The translations under genes and the position numbers were made by a program. From an uncultured Pseudomonadota bacterium (GTDB lineage Bacteria; Pseudomonadota; Gammaproteobacteria; Steroidobacterales; Steroidobacteraceae): 37,554 nt of DNA. The DNA lies in the NCBI GenBank assembly GCA_946479515.1, contig CAMLGF010000036.1, forward strand, positions 1 to 37,554. Reading direction: 5' to 3'. How positions within the stretch are numbered: position 1 is the stretch's first letter; every line of letters starts with the position of its first letter. The notes beneath the pieces were generated by a model. It ran no database searches. It was not told the DNA's origin and worked only from the letters and a program-made list of their open reading frames with translations. Shown here one piece after another: positions 24,249 to 32,176 of the stretch.

Positions 24249-24836
24249 ATGACTCTTGCCGACCAGGAACTCGTCAACCGGCTGCGGCGCGGCGATGCGC
24301 GCGCTTTCGACCAGTTCTTCAACGAGTACTACCCGAAGCTGTACCGCTTCGTGAAGCGCCGCCTGCCGCATGACGCGGCGGCGTCGGAAGACGTGGCCCA
24401 GGCGACGCTGTGCCGCGCGCTGGAGAGTCTGCACACCTACCGCGGCGAGGCCGCGCTCATGACCTGGCTGTGCACCTTGTGCCGGCGCGAGCTGAGTTCA
24501 CGATGGCGGGAAGCGCCGGTTGCTCTCCTCGCCGAGGACGATCCGGCAGTGCGCGCGGCGCTGGAGTCGCTGCTGGCCACGGAAACTTCCGACCCGGTCG
24601 CCCAGGCCAGCCAGCAGGAATTGCGCGCCTCCATCTGTGCCGCTCTGGACTATCTACCCGCGCCGTACGCGGACATCCTGGAATGGAAGTACGTGCGCGA
24701 CCTGTCCGTGGCGCAGATCGCGCAGCGCCTGGGCCGCAGCGCCAAGGCCACTGAATCGCTGCTGACCCGCGCGCGCGCGGCCTTCCGCGAAACTTTCACA
24801 CTGCTGCGCGGCGGCGCGGCGGGGGCCCGCCCGTGA
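24249..24836 (+). CDS. ECF-type RNA polymerase sigma factor
   Basis: 195 residues. Region 2 is seen in FDQFFNEYYPKLYRFVKRRL ... SEDVAQATLCRALESLHTYRGEAALMTWLCTLCRREL (core and -10 binding) and region 4 in LDYLPAPYADILEWKYVRDLSVAQIAQRLGRSAKATESLLTRARAAFRE (-35 binding helix-turn-helix). The start is ATG 24249, where homology to sigma region 2 begins; the frame is open further upstream but shows nothing recognisable. The stop overlaps the GTG of the FecR-like gene (GTGA), which then overlaps the receptor gene, so the three are one operon. It presumably transcribes this operon when released by the FecR-like protein. Confidence 0.92.
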   Translation: MTLADQELVNRLRRGDARAFDQFFNEYYPKLYRFVKRRLPHDAAASEDVAQATLCRALESLHTYRGEAALMTWLCTLCRRELSSRWREAPVALLAEDDPAVRAALESLLATETSDPVAQASQQELRASICAALDYLPAPYADILEWKYVRDLSVAQIAQRLGRSAKATESLLTRARAAFRETFTLLRGGAAGARP

Positions 24837-25801
24837 GCGCCCCGGACGACTCCACGCCGATCGAATCGCTGCTCAGGCTGGCCGGCGAGCGTGACCAGCC
24901 GGCGCCGCAGGCGCGTGAACGCGCGCGCGAGGCGGCGTACCGGAGCTGGCAGCGGGGGCTGGGCACCGCGGCGGTCCGTCGCCCGCGTCGTCTCGCCTGG
25001 ACCGCGGCCGCCGCGGCTGCCCTGATCGCGGTGGCGGCGGCATTCTGGTGGCGTGGTCCGGCGCCCGTGGTCGTGGAGGTGGCGCGCATCTCCGCGTTGC
25101 GCGGCGACGTACGCGTCGCCGGCCAGCCGCTCGCGACGGGCGCCGTGCTCCGCATGGGCGACCTGCTGACCACGCGTGAGGGCCGCGCAGCGCTCACCGT
25201 GGGAGACGCATTGTCGTTGCGCGTGGACGCCGGCACGCGCCTGCGCTTCGACGCCGCGGGGCAGGTGACGCTGATCGAGGGGGCGGTGTACGTGGACTCG
25301 GGCGGGCTCAATGCGCTGGCAAAGCTGCGTGTCGACACACCAGCCGGCGCAGTTCGCCACGTGGGTACGCAATTCCAGGTGCGCGTGCGCGATGCGGTGA
25401 CCGGCGTGCAGGTGCGCGAAGGTCGCGTGGTGCTCGAACCGCACGGCGGCCCGGCGCTCGACCTCGGCGCCGGCGATCTCGCGGAACTGGAGGGTGCGCA
25501 GGTGCGCCTGGCGCGCGGCCAGCCCTCCTTCGGTGACGCCTGGGAGTGGGCGGCAGCGACCGGGCCGCGTTTCGATATCGAGAACCGGCCGCTGTCCGAG
25601 TTCCTCGCGTGGCTGGCGCGCGAACATGGCTGGCAGCTGCGCTATGCGGATGCGGCCACCGAGTCGCGTGCGCGGGCCATCCGGCTGCACGGGTCCCTCT
25701 CGGGTCGCGACGTGCATGGCATGCTGGAACGCGTCTCGCTGGTCACGGGCATGCCCTTGGCACGGGAGGAAGGCGCCGTTCTCATCGGAGCCCGGCCGTG
25801 A
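24833..25801 (+). CDS. FecR-like anti-sigma/sigma-regulator membrane protein with C-terminal STN-like domain
   Basis: 322 residues: a short cytoplasmic N-terminus (1-60), one membrane helix (WTAAAAAALIAVAAAFWW, about 58-75), then a periplasmic FecR domain (RISALRGDVRVAGQPLATGAVLRMGDLLTT, LRVDTPAGAVRHVGTQFQVRV, VREGRVVLEPHGG) and a C-terminal segment (about 245-320: FDIENRPLSEFLAWLAREHGW, LHGSLSGRDVHGMLERVSLVTGMPL) with the rhythm of an STN/DUF4974 domain. It should receive a signal from the outer-membrane receptor and control the sigma factor encoded just upstream. The start is GTG 24833, overlapping the sigma stop; the stop shares a base with the receptor ATG. Confidence 0.9.
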   Translation: MSAPDDSTPIESLLRLAGERDQPAPQARERAREAAYRSWQRGLGTAAVRRPRRLAWTAAAAAALIAVAAAFWWRGPAPVVVEVARISALRGDVRVAGQPLATGAVLRMGDLLTTREGRAALTVGDALSLRVDAGTRLRFDAAGQVTLIEGAVYVDSGGLNALAKLRVDTPAGAVRHVGTQFQVRVRDAVTGVQVREGRVVLEPHGGPALDLGAGDLAELEGAQVRLARGQPSFGDAWEWAAATGPRFDIENRPLSEFLAWLAREHGWQLRYADAATESRARAIRLHGSLSGRDVHGMLERVSLVTGMPLAREEGAVLIGARP

Positions 25802-28158
25802 TGCGCGTGCTCGCCCGGGCGCGGGTCCTGGTACTGGCGTTGGCCTGGCTACCGTACGCGGCGGCCCAGACGGCGCCGACGGCGCCGGCCGCCGACCTGG
25901 CATTGCGCGCGGGCGACAGCCTCGAGTCCGCGCTGGCGAAGCTGGTCGCGCGCGGCCATCGCATCGTCTACAGCTCCGCGCTGGTCACGGCGGACATGAC
26001 GCTGCGCACCGCGCCGCGAGCCACGAGTCTGGACGCGTTGCTCGAGGAGATCCTGGCGCCCTGGCATCTGCGCGCCCTGCCTGCGGACAATGGCGAGCGG
26101 CTGATCGTTCCGGCGCCGGCACCGCCGCCGAGCGCGGCGCTGACCGCGGCGATGCCGGCGGAGGATGCCGATCTCCAGACCATCGACGTCACGGCCAGCC
26201 GGTATGCACTGGCCACGCCCGGCGCGAGCCGCGTGTTCCTCGATCGCAGCGGCGTGGAGCAGTTTCCGCATCTGGCCGACGATGCCGTGCGAATGCTCAA
26301 GATGCTGCCCGGCGTCTCGGGCGGCGATTTCTCCGCCGCTTTGAACATCCGCGGCGGTCGGCGGGAGGAGACGTTGCTGCGCATCGACGGAGCGGAGATC
26401 CACGACGGTTTCCACTTCCGCGATCTCGACGGCGCGCTGAGCGTGCTCGACACCAATCTCGTGGACAGCATCGACTTCATCACCGGCGGCATGACTGTGC
26501 CGTATGGCGACAGCCTGAGTGGCGTCGTCGACCTGCGCACGCGCCGGCCGACTCCCGCCGACGAATATCGCAGCGCCGCCGGCATCAGCTTCGTGAGCGC
26601 GTATGGGCGCACGGCCGGCAACTTCGCCGACGGTCGAGGCGCCTGGCTCGCCTCCGCGCGGCGTGGCTATCTGGATGTGATCATGGAGCGCGTGCAGGGC
26701 GATGACGAGCAGATCACGCCCCGTTATACGGATGTCTTCGCGTCCATCTACTTCGACGTCGACGAGGATACTTCCTGGGCCGCGCACCTGCTGCTGGGCG
26801 AAGACGATCTCAAGCTCGTGTCCTCCGACGAGGACGAGATCGACTCGGCGGGCTGGGGCCGCGCCGGACATTTCTGGCTGACGCTGGACCACCGCTTCGG
26901 CGGCAGCCTGCAATCCAGCACGATCGTGTCCACCTCGAGCGCGCGCCAACGCCGCGCCGCGGCGGGAGAAGACGAGCAACGCACCGGCGACGTGGACGCG
27001 GATTTCCGTTTTCGCTTTCTCGATCTGCGCAGCGACTGGACCTGGACGCTCAGCGAGCGGCAGGTACTGCTGTTCGGCGGCAACGCCAGTCGTGCCCAGG
27101 CCGACTATCAGTACAGACTGGTCGCCACGCAGGTGAACCCCACCGCGCCCGGCGGCTTCGTCGACCTGTCCCACGCGAATGCCGTGAATGCGCGAGGCAC
27201 GAAGGCGGGAGTGCACGCTGCCTGGCGCGGGCGCCTCGCACGCGATCTCGTGCTGGAGGCGGGAGTACGTCGCGATCATTATCGTTATCCGGCCGGGATC
27301 GATTTCACCGTCGACAGTCCGCGGCTGAATCTCATGTATGGCGTGGGCGAGCGCGGCGAACTGCGCGCCGCCTGGGGCGTGGCGCATCAGCCGCAGGGCA
27401 TCGATGAGCTGCAGGTGGAAGACGACGTCACCGGGTTCTTCGCGCCCGAGCGCGTGCGCCAGACCGTGCTGGGTTACACGCATCGCTTCGAGCGCGGGCT
27501 GTCCGCGCGCGTCGACGTCTATCGCAAGCGATATTCGCGGCTGCGGCCGAGATTCGAAAATGTGCTCGACCCGGTGCAGCTCATTCCCGAAGGTTCGCTG
27601 GACCGCGTGCGCATCGAGGCGCCCGAAGCCGAAGCCAGCGGCGTGGAAGTCACGCTGCGTCGCGAGGCCGAACGCGGATTCTCGGGTTGGGTCAGCATCG
27701 CCCTGGCCCGAGCCGAGGATCGCATCGTCGGCGCGGGCTGGACGCCGCGGCTGTGGGATCAGCGCCGCGCGCTTTCGTTCGCGCTCGCCTGGGCCGGCGC
27801 GAAATGGAACCTTAGCCTGGCGGGACTGCAACACAGCGGCACACCCACCACGGCGCTGCGGCGGATCACGTTGCGGCCCGCCTCGGGGCCCGTGGACGTG
27901 ATCGAGTCGGGGCCGCTCAACGCCCAGCGGCTGGGCAACTATGCGCGCATCGACCTACGCGTCAGGCGTTCGGTGCCTCTGCGACGTGGGCGCTTCGCTT
28001 ACTACCTGGAGGTGACCAATCTCCTGAACCGCGAGAACCCCTGTTGCACCGAGTCCTATCACCTCGAGACCCGGGCCGATGGCACGAGCCAGCTGCGCTA
28101 CGAGGAAGGTCACTGGCTGCCGCTGCTGCCGTCGTTCGGCTTCCAGTTCGAGTTCTGA
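25801..28158 (+). CDS. TonB-dependent receptor with N-terminal STN signalling domain
   Basis: 785 residues from ATG 25801 (overlap with the FecR-like stop). A signal peptide (VLVLALAWLPYAAAQ) is followed by an STN domain (about residues 30-105: LESALAKLVARGHRIVYSSALV, TSLDALLEEILAPWHLRAL), a Pro-rich linker, a plug (IDVTASRYAL, VRMLKMLPGVSGGDFSAALNIRGGRREETLLRIDGAEIHDGFHF, YGDSLSGVVDLRTRR) and a barrel ending FGFQFEF. The STN domain marks a transducing receptor of the FecA/FpvA type: substrate binding outside is relayed to the FecR-like protein and ECF sigma factor. The plug is not of the classic siderophore type, so carbohydrate or another nutrient is as likely as iron. No Fur-like box was seen upstream. 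Confidence 0.92.
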   Translation: MRVLARARVLVLALAWLPYAAAQTAPTAPAADLALRAGDSLESALAKLVARGHRIVYSSALVTADMTLRTAPRATSLDALLEEILAPWHLRALPADNGERLIVPAPAPPPSAALTAAMPAEDADLQTIDVTASRYALATPGASRVFLDRSGVEQFPHLADDAVRMLKMLPGVSGGDFSAALNIRGGRREETLLRIDGAEIHDGFHFRDLDGALSVLDTNLVDSIDFITGGMTVPYGDSLSGVVDLRTRRPTPADEYRSAAGISFVSAYGRTAGNFADGRGAWLASARRGYLDVIMERVQGDDEQITPRYTDVFASIYFDVDEDTSWAAHLLLGEDDLKLVSSDEDEIDSAGWGRAGHFWLTLDHRFGGSLQSSTIVSTSSARQRRAAAGEDEQRTGDVDADFRFRFLDLRSDWTWTLSERQVLLFGGNASRAQADYQYRLVATQVNPTAPGGFVDLSHANAVNARGTKAGVHAAWRGRLARDLVLEAGVRRDHYRYPAGIDFTVDSPRLNLMYGVGERGELRAAWGVAHQPQGIDELQVEDDVTGFFAPERVRQTVLGYTHRFERGLSARVDVYRKRYSRLRPRFENVLDPVQLIPEGSLDRVRIEAPEAEASGVEVTLRREAERGFSGWVSIALARAEDRIVGAGWTPRLWDQRRALSFALAWAGAKWNLSLAGLQHSGTPTTALRRITLRPASGPVDVIESGPLNAQRLGNYARIDLRVRRSVPLRRGRFAYYLEVTNLLNRENPCCTESYHLETRADGTSQLRYEEGHWLPLLPSFGFQFEF

Positions 28159-28224
28159 TCGGTCGGGAGTAAACTCGAGCGGGACCGCCACAACCACAAC
28201 AAGGCCATCGCTCCGGGAGGGTAC

Positions 28225-28923
28225 ATGGCAAAGCCGTCCGACGAGTTCTACGACACCGAACGGCACACCGCCTGGCTCACCAATCTGCTGTACATGGGGC
28301 TGATGCTCGCGCTGGTGAGTGTCGTGTCCGACGTCTTCGAGCTGCGCCTGCTGGATGCCATCGAGCAGGGGAATTTCCCGAGCGAGGAGGAGATGACCGC
28401 CGCCGCGACAGCCAACGACAGGCGCCAGCACGCCCTGGCCATCTTCCAGTTGCTTTATTTCGTGGGTGTCGGTGTGCTGGCACTCACCTGGATCTACCGC
28501 AGCGCGCACAATGCACGGGTACACGCGCGGCACATGAACTGCACTCCCGCCTCCGCGGTGGGGTGGTATTTCGTCCCCATCGCCATGCTCTGGAAACCCT
28601 ACGGCGCGATGAAGGAGATCTTCGCCGAGTCCGAGAAGCAGGCGGGAATTCCGGACAACGCCAACTCAATGCTGCTCGGGGTCTGGTGGGCGGCATGGTT
28701 GATCATGGCCTTGGCTTCCAATGTGCTATTGCGCCTGTCGCTGCACGCGGACGAGATCGACGAGTTCCGGGCCATGGACAATCTGTCGATATTGGTCGGA
28801 GTCGTGAATCTGGTCGCCACGGGCGCATTCATCTTCATGGTGAAGCGGCTGAGTGCGCTGCAGGAGCAGGTGCGCGAGCGCCCGCCGGCGCCGCAGCCGG
28901 CGATGCCCGGCGCGGGTTGGTAG
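28225..28923 (+). CDS. DUF4328-family membrane protein
   Basis: 232 residues with about five hydrophobic segments (near 17-37, 75-95, 110-125, 148-170 and 190-212). The central stretch WIYRSAHNARVHARHMNCTPASAVGWYFVPIAMLWKPYGAMKEIF is the diagnostic part of DUF4328. The function of the family is unknown; it is an inner-membrane protein seen in many bacteria. The ATG at 28225 is preceded by GGGAGGG. It follows the receptor gene by 66 bases on the same strand and could be read through from that operon, but it may have its own promoter. Confidence 0.85.
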   Translation: MAKPSDEFYDTERHTAWLTNLLYMGLMLALVSVVSDVFELRLLDAIEQGNFPSEEEMTAAATANDRRQHALAIFQLLYFVGVGVLALTWIYRSAHNARVHARHMNCTPASAVGWYFVPIAMLWKPYGAMKEIFAESEKQAGIPDNANSMLLGVWWAAWLIMALASNVLLRLSLHADEIDEFRAMDNLSILVGVVNLVATGAFIFMVKRLSALQEQVRERPPAPQPAMPGAGW

Positions 28924-28938
28924 TCAGACGCCGGCGAA

Positions 28939-30078
28939 TCAGATACCCGAAGCATAGGTCGGCACCGCCGGCGCGAACTCGCGCAGGCTCAGGCCCTTCA
29001 GCGGATCGAGAATCTCCTTCACGGTGAGCACCCCCATGCAGGGCCGCGCGCCGGGCTCCGGCACGGCGCCGCGTGCCAGTTTGTGCGTGAGAGCGATCGC
29101 CGGACCGCAGGGTATGTGCGGGCCGTGGTTGTCGTAGGCCAGCAGCTGCCAGGTGAGGGTGCGCGCCCGGCCGTCGTCGTCCGGGCCGTGCATGCGTACG
29201 AACATGGCGCCGCGATCCGGCAGCATCGGCTCCAGCCAGCGGCCCACGCGGTACAGCGGCGCCGCCCAGGGCAACGCCGTGCGCAGCCGCCCACTGCGCA
29301 CCTGCCGCGCCAGATATTCCACGATCGCATGCCCGGTTCCGCTGGCGAAGCCCGCGTGGAAACTCACTGTCCGGACCCCCGGGTAACGTTGCGGCAGCAG
29401 TTCGAGATCCGGCACGTCGCAGCGGCCGAGCAGACGTGTGCCCACGGGTTTGGGGAAGGCGAAAGTGCGCCGGTCCAGCCAGCCGTACGCCTCGGCCCAG
29501 GCGCCGTTCTCCCAGACGCGGAATGGCTTGCCGCAGTACCCCATCACCGCGCGCAGCGTGGCGATGCCAGGTAGTTTGGCCCCGGAACTGATGCCGATGG
29601 CGATGGAATCGAGCCGCCGGAAATGCGCGAGGTGCTGGTCCACCACCGCGGAGGACAGGGCGGGCAGCGAGCTCACGCCGGAGAACACGCAGACGCCGGC
29701 GGCGCGCGCGGCCGCATCCAGTGCGCCGATGCCGGCGACGAAGGCGCGCCCATCGGCCAGGTCGAGGTAGTGCGCGCGCGCCTCGATCGCGGCACGGGCG
29801 ACCTGGTACTGCTGGCCCTGGAAGGGACCGGCAGTGTGGATGAGCGTGCCCACGCCCAGCTTGCGCAGCTGCGTGCCGAGGCGCGGGTCGGTCGCATCCA
29901 GGGCGCGGGCATTCTCGGCGCGCAGGCCGAGCTGGTAGGCGAGGGCCGTGGCCTTGTCCGCATCCCGGCCGGCGATCAGCAGGTCGATGCCTGGCGCGCG
30001 CGCGAGTTTGCCGGCAATGATGCGACCGAAGAAGCCGTAGCCACCGAGTATCAGGACGCGATGTGGGTTCGAGGGCAT
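28939..30078 (-). CDS. Saccharopine dehydrogenase-like NAD(P)-binding protein
   Basis: 379 residues. A Rossmann motif at the start (RVLILGGYGFFGRIIAGKLA), LLIAGRDADKA with the ribose-binding acidic or basic position, and HTAGPFQGQQYQVARAAIEARAHYLDLADGRAFV are typical of the saccharopine dehydrogenase/trans-acting enoyl reductase superfamily. Members do many jobs (lysine metabolism, lipid enoyl reduction, unknown), and most annotated with this name are not lysine enzymes. No lysine gene is nearby, so the reaction is left open. The start at ATG 30078 is placed by the Rossmann strand five residues later. It is divergent from ssb. Confidence 0.87.
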   Translation of the reverse strand: MPSNPHRVLILGGYGFFGRIIAGKLARAPGIDLLIAGRDADKATALAYQLGLRAENARALDATDPRLGTQLRKLGVGTLIHTAGPFQGQQYQVARAAIEARAHYLDLADGRAFVAGIGALDAAARAAGVCVFSGVSSLPALSSAVVDQHLAHFRRLDSIAIGISSGAKLPGIATLRAVMGYCGKPFRVWENGAWAEAYGWLDRRTFAFPKPVGTRLLGRCDVPDLELLPQRYPGVRTVSFHAGFASGTGHAIVEYLARQVRSGRLRTALPWAAPLYRVGRWLEPMLPDRGAMFVRMHGPDDDGRARTLTWQLLAYDNHGPHIPCGPAIALTHKLARGAVPEPGARPCMGVLTVKEILDPLKGLSLREFAPAVPTYASGI

Positions 30079-30224
30079 CAGCGCTCCGTCAGGAATCCGG
30101 AAGTTACGCCTGACTCCTGCAGCATCGCGCGACCGGTCGCCGCCGGCAACTGGCGAAGATTCGTACAGCGATTCCTCGGGATTCGCATCAGATAAACCGG
30201 CTGCACGCCCGCGCGCCCAGCCCG

Positions 30225-30230
30225 TACAAT
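30225..30230 (+). promoter_or_regulatory. Possible -10 box of the ssb promoter (TACAAT)
   Basis: TACAAT at 30225-30230 is a good sigma-70 -10 hexamer, 34 bases before the ssb start and in a GC-rich background. The matching -35 at 30202-30207 (TGCACG) is poor. No LexA-type box (CTG-N10-CAG) was recognised in the gap. Confidence 0.35.
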
Positions 30231-30264
30231 CGCGCCACGTTTTTCTTTCGATGAAGGGCACGCA

Positions 30265-30771
30265 ATGGCGCGCGGTATCAACAAAGTCATCCTCATTGGC
30301 AATCTGGGCGCAGACCCGGAGACCCGCGCCATGCCTTCCGGCATGACGGTGGCGAACATCCGCGTCGCCACCAGCGAGAACTGGAAGGACAAGCAGTCCG
30401 GCGAGAACAAGGAACGCACCGAGTGGCACAGCGTCGCGCTGTTCGGGCGTCTCGGCGAGATCGCCGGCGAGTACCTGAAAAAGGGTTCGAAGGTATACAT
30501 CGAAGGCTCGCTGCGCACGCGCAAGTGGCAGGACAAGCAGGGGCAGGATCGCTACACCACCGAGATCATCGCCAACGAAATGCAGATGCTCGACTCGCGC
30601 GGCGGTGGCATGGGCGGCGGCGGCGGTGACTATGGCGGCGGTGGTGGTGGCGGCGGTTCTCGCCGCGGCGGCGGCCAGTCCGCTCCGCCCGATGACTTCG
30701 ACCAGGGTACGCCGGGCGGCGGCTCCGACAAGGGCGGTGGCGGCGAGTTCGACGACGACATTCCGTTCTGA
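30265..30771 (+). CDS. ssb: Single-stranded DNA-binding protein
   Basis: 168 residues. The N-terminal OB-fold (residues 1-112) is clear: [105 protein letters not shown] Gly-rich linker (about 113-160) and the acidic tip FDDDIPF follow, the site that binds partner repair and replication proteins. SSB coats single-stranded DNA as a tetramer. A ribosome site (AAGGGCA) precedes the ATG, and a classic terminator follows, so it is a single-gene transcript. The uvrA gene often found beside ssb is absent. Confidence 0.97.
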   Translation: MARGINKVILIGNLGADPETRAMPSGMTVANIRVATSENWKDKQSGENKERTEWHSVALFGRLGEIAGEYLKKGSKVYIEGSLRTRKWQDKQGQDRYTTEIIANEMQMLDSRGGGMGGGGGDYGGGGGGGGSRRGGGQSAPPDDFDQGTPGGGSDKGGGGEFDDDIPF

Positions 30772-30792
30772 CCGCCAATCGCATTGAACAGG

Positions 30793-30817
30793 AAGGCCCC
30801 GCTTGCGGGGCCTTTTC
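30793..30817 (+). terminator. Rho-independent terminator of ssb
   Basis: AAGGCCCC (30793-30800), loop GCTTGC, GGGGCCTT (30807-30814) followed by further T's (TTTTC). It is a strong GC stem with a short U-tract, 22 bases after the ssb stop. Confidence 0.88.
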
Positions 30818-30876
30818 ATTGACGCGGGCGGCCGGCGCCGGCGTTGGACGAAATAGTTTGTCCGGCGCTGTAATCA

Positions 30877-31476
30877 ATGCTGAGCTCGCGCGACTACCTG
30901 GGCATGGGCATCACGATAGACACGGACGCTGACCTCTGCGCGCCGCCCGCCGTCCCTTCCAGCGAGGATCGGGATGCCCTTTTTGAGCGAATCGTCGCGG
31001 ATTACTCCGCGCCCATGGCGCGACTGGCACGCGCGCACGAGGCCAACGCCTCTTTGCAGCAGGACCTGCTGCAGGAGATTCATCTGGCAATCTGGCGAAG
31101 CCTTCCGGCCTTCGCCGGCCGCTGCTCGCTGCGCACCTGGGTGTATCGCGTGGCGCACAACGTCGCGGCCACGCATCTGCTGCGTCAGAAGCGGCGGCGC
31201 GTGGAGAGCCTGACTTCGCTCGATGAGCTGATGCTCGAGGCCGATGGTCCCGAAGCCGCCGTGGCCATCGACGAACAACGGGCGCTCGAAAAGCTCACCG
31301 AGCTCATCCGGCGTCTCAAGCCCGTGGACCGCCAGCTCATCGTGCTGCACCTCGAAGGGCTGGCCGCCGACGAGATTGCCGAGGTCGCGGGTCTGTCCGT
31401 GTCCAATGTGAACACCAAATTGCACCGCATCCGCGAGGTGCTCGCCAAGCGCATCCAATCGGGAGACATCGCATGA
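30877..31476 (+). CDS. Sigma-70-family (ECF-like) RNA polymerase sigma factor
   Basis: 199 residues. Region 2: RIVADYSAPMARLARAHEANASLQQDLLQEIHLAIWRSLPAFAGRCSLRTWVYRVAHNVAATHLLRQKRR. Region 4: IRRLKPVDRQLIVLHLEGLAADEIAEVAGLSVSNVNTKLHRIREVLAKRI, with its helix-turn-helix. The region-2 core QQDLLQEIHLAIWR matches ECF factors. An in-frame ATG at 30904 (residue 10) could be the true start; neither has a convincing ribosome site. Its stop overlaps the next gene by four bases (ATGA), so that membrane protein is a likely partner, perhaps an anti-sigma factor. Confidence 0.9.
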   Translation: MLSSRDYLGMGITIDTDADLCAPPAVPSSEDRDALFERIVADYSAPMARLARAHEANASLQQDLLQEIHLAIWRSLPAFAGRCSLRTWVYRVAHNVAATHLLRQKRRRVESLTSLDELMLEADGPEAAVAIDEQRALEKLTELIRRLKPVDRQLIVLHLEGLAADEIAEVAGLSVSNVNTKLHRIREVLAKRIQSGDIA

Positions 31477-32030
31477 CCAATCAGGAACTCTGGCAATCGC
31501 AGATCATCGAGGTGCCGCGGATCAATGTGGCCTACCTGCGCGCCAGGGCCGGCGATACCCTTCGTGTGGCGCGCCGGCGCAATCTGCTCGAGTCGTCGAT
31601 GGTGCTGGTGGGGCTGGCGGTGGCGGTGCTGATCTGGTCGTGGTACTCGGACGCATGGATGCGGGCAGGCGGCGTATGTCTTGCCATGAGCGGTGTCGTG
31701 TACTCGTGGACCTGGCGGCGGCTGGCGACTCCCGCGACGCTGCCGGCGGATCTGGGGGCAATGGATACGCTGCGCTTCCATCGCCGCGAACTCGAGCGCC
31801 AGCGTGTCGTGCACCAGCACCTGTGGCGTTGGCTGCTGCCCTTGTTCGCGCCGACGTTCGCATTGCTCATCTATGGGCAGATTCTGCTGGCCCCAGGTAG
31901 CGGGATGTACATGCTCACGCACAAGGTGCCGTTGGTCGTGGCGGGACTTGCCGCCACGACCTGGATCGCCCGGTCGCGCGCCGCCCGGTTCCAGCGTGAA
32001 ATCGACATGCTGGACCTGATGGCGAAGTGA
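31473..32030 (+). CDS. Four-helix membrane protein, putative anti-sigma partner
   Basis: 185 residues: a cytoplasmic N-terminus of about 40 residues (MTNQELWQSQIIEVPRINV), two membrane helices (about 43-60 and 65-82), a charged central loop (RFHRRELERQRVVHQHLWR) and two more helices (about 113-135 and 148-165). I recognise no named domain. The only functional clue is the ATGA overlap with the sigma-factor gene, the usual arrangement for a sigma factor and its membrane-bound regulator. It lacks a ZAS (HxxxCxxC) zinc motif. Confidence 0.75.
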   Translation: MTNQELWQSQIIEVPRINVAYLRARAGDTLRVARRRNLLESSMVLVGLAVAVLIWSWYSDAWMRAGGVCLAMSGVVYSWTWRRLATPATLPADLGAMDTLRFHRRELERQRVVHQHLWRWLLPLFAPTFALLIYGQILLAPGSGMYMLTHKVPLVVAGLAATTWIARSRAARFQREIDMLDLMAK

Positions 32031-32176
32031 GGCGGATGCCGGATCGGACGCCCCTCGGGCGCGACGCCACGGCAGCGCGAGCCTGGGACGCGCATCCGTA
32101 AACGTTTGTTTTCGTAGCTGAATATGGCGGATAAGCGAATTGCGATACCCTAGCGGCCCCCGTTTTTCCCGTTGCC
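32031..32176. other. Gap before miaB with an AAACGTTT palindrome
   Basis: 146 bases with no gene on either strand. GTAAACGTTTGT (32098-32109) holds the palindrome AAACGTTT, and the bases around 32098-32150 are notably AT-rich for this genome. This is the probable promoter region of the miaB operon. No clear -35/-10 pair or terminator was found. Confidence 0.4.

Noticed and set aside
25849..27834. Long minus-strand open frame opposite the STN receptor
   Set aside because: The plus strand encodes a complete TonB receptor; the antisense frame has no recognisable domain.
30079..30264. LexA box upstream of ssb
   Set aside because: No CTG-N10-CAG spacing was found in the gap.
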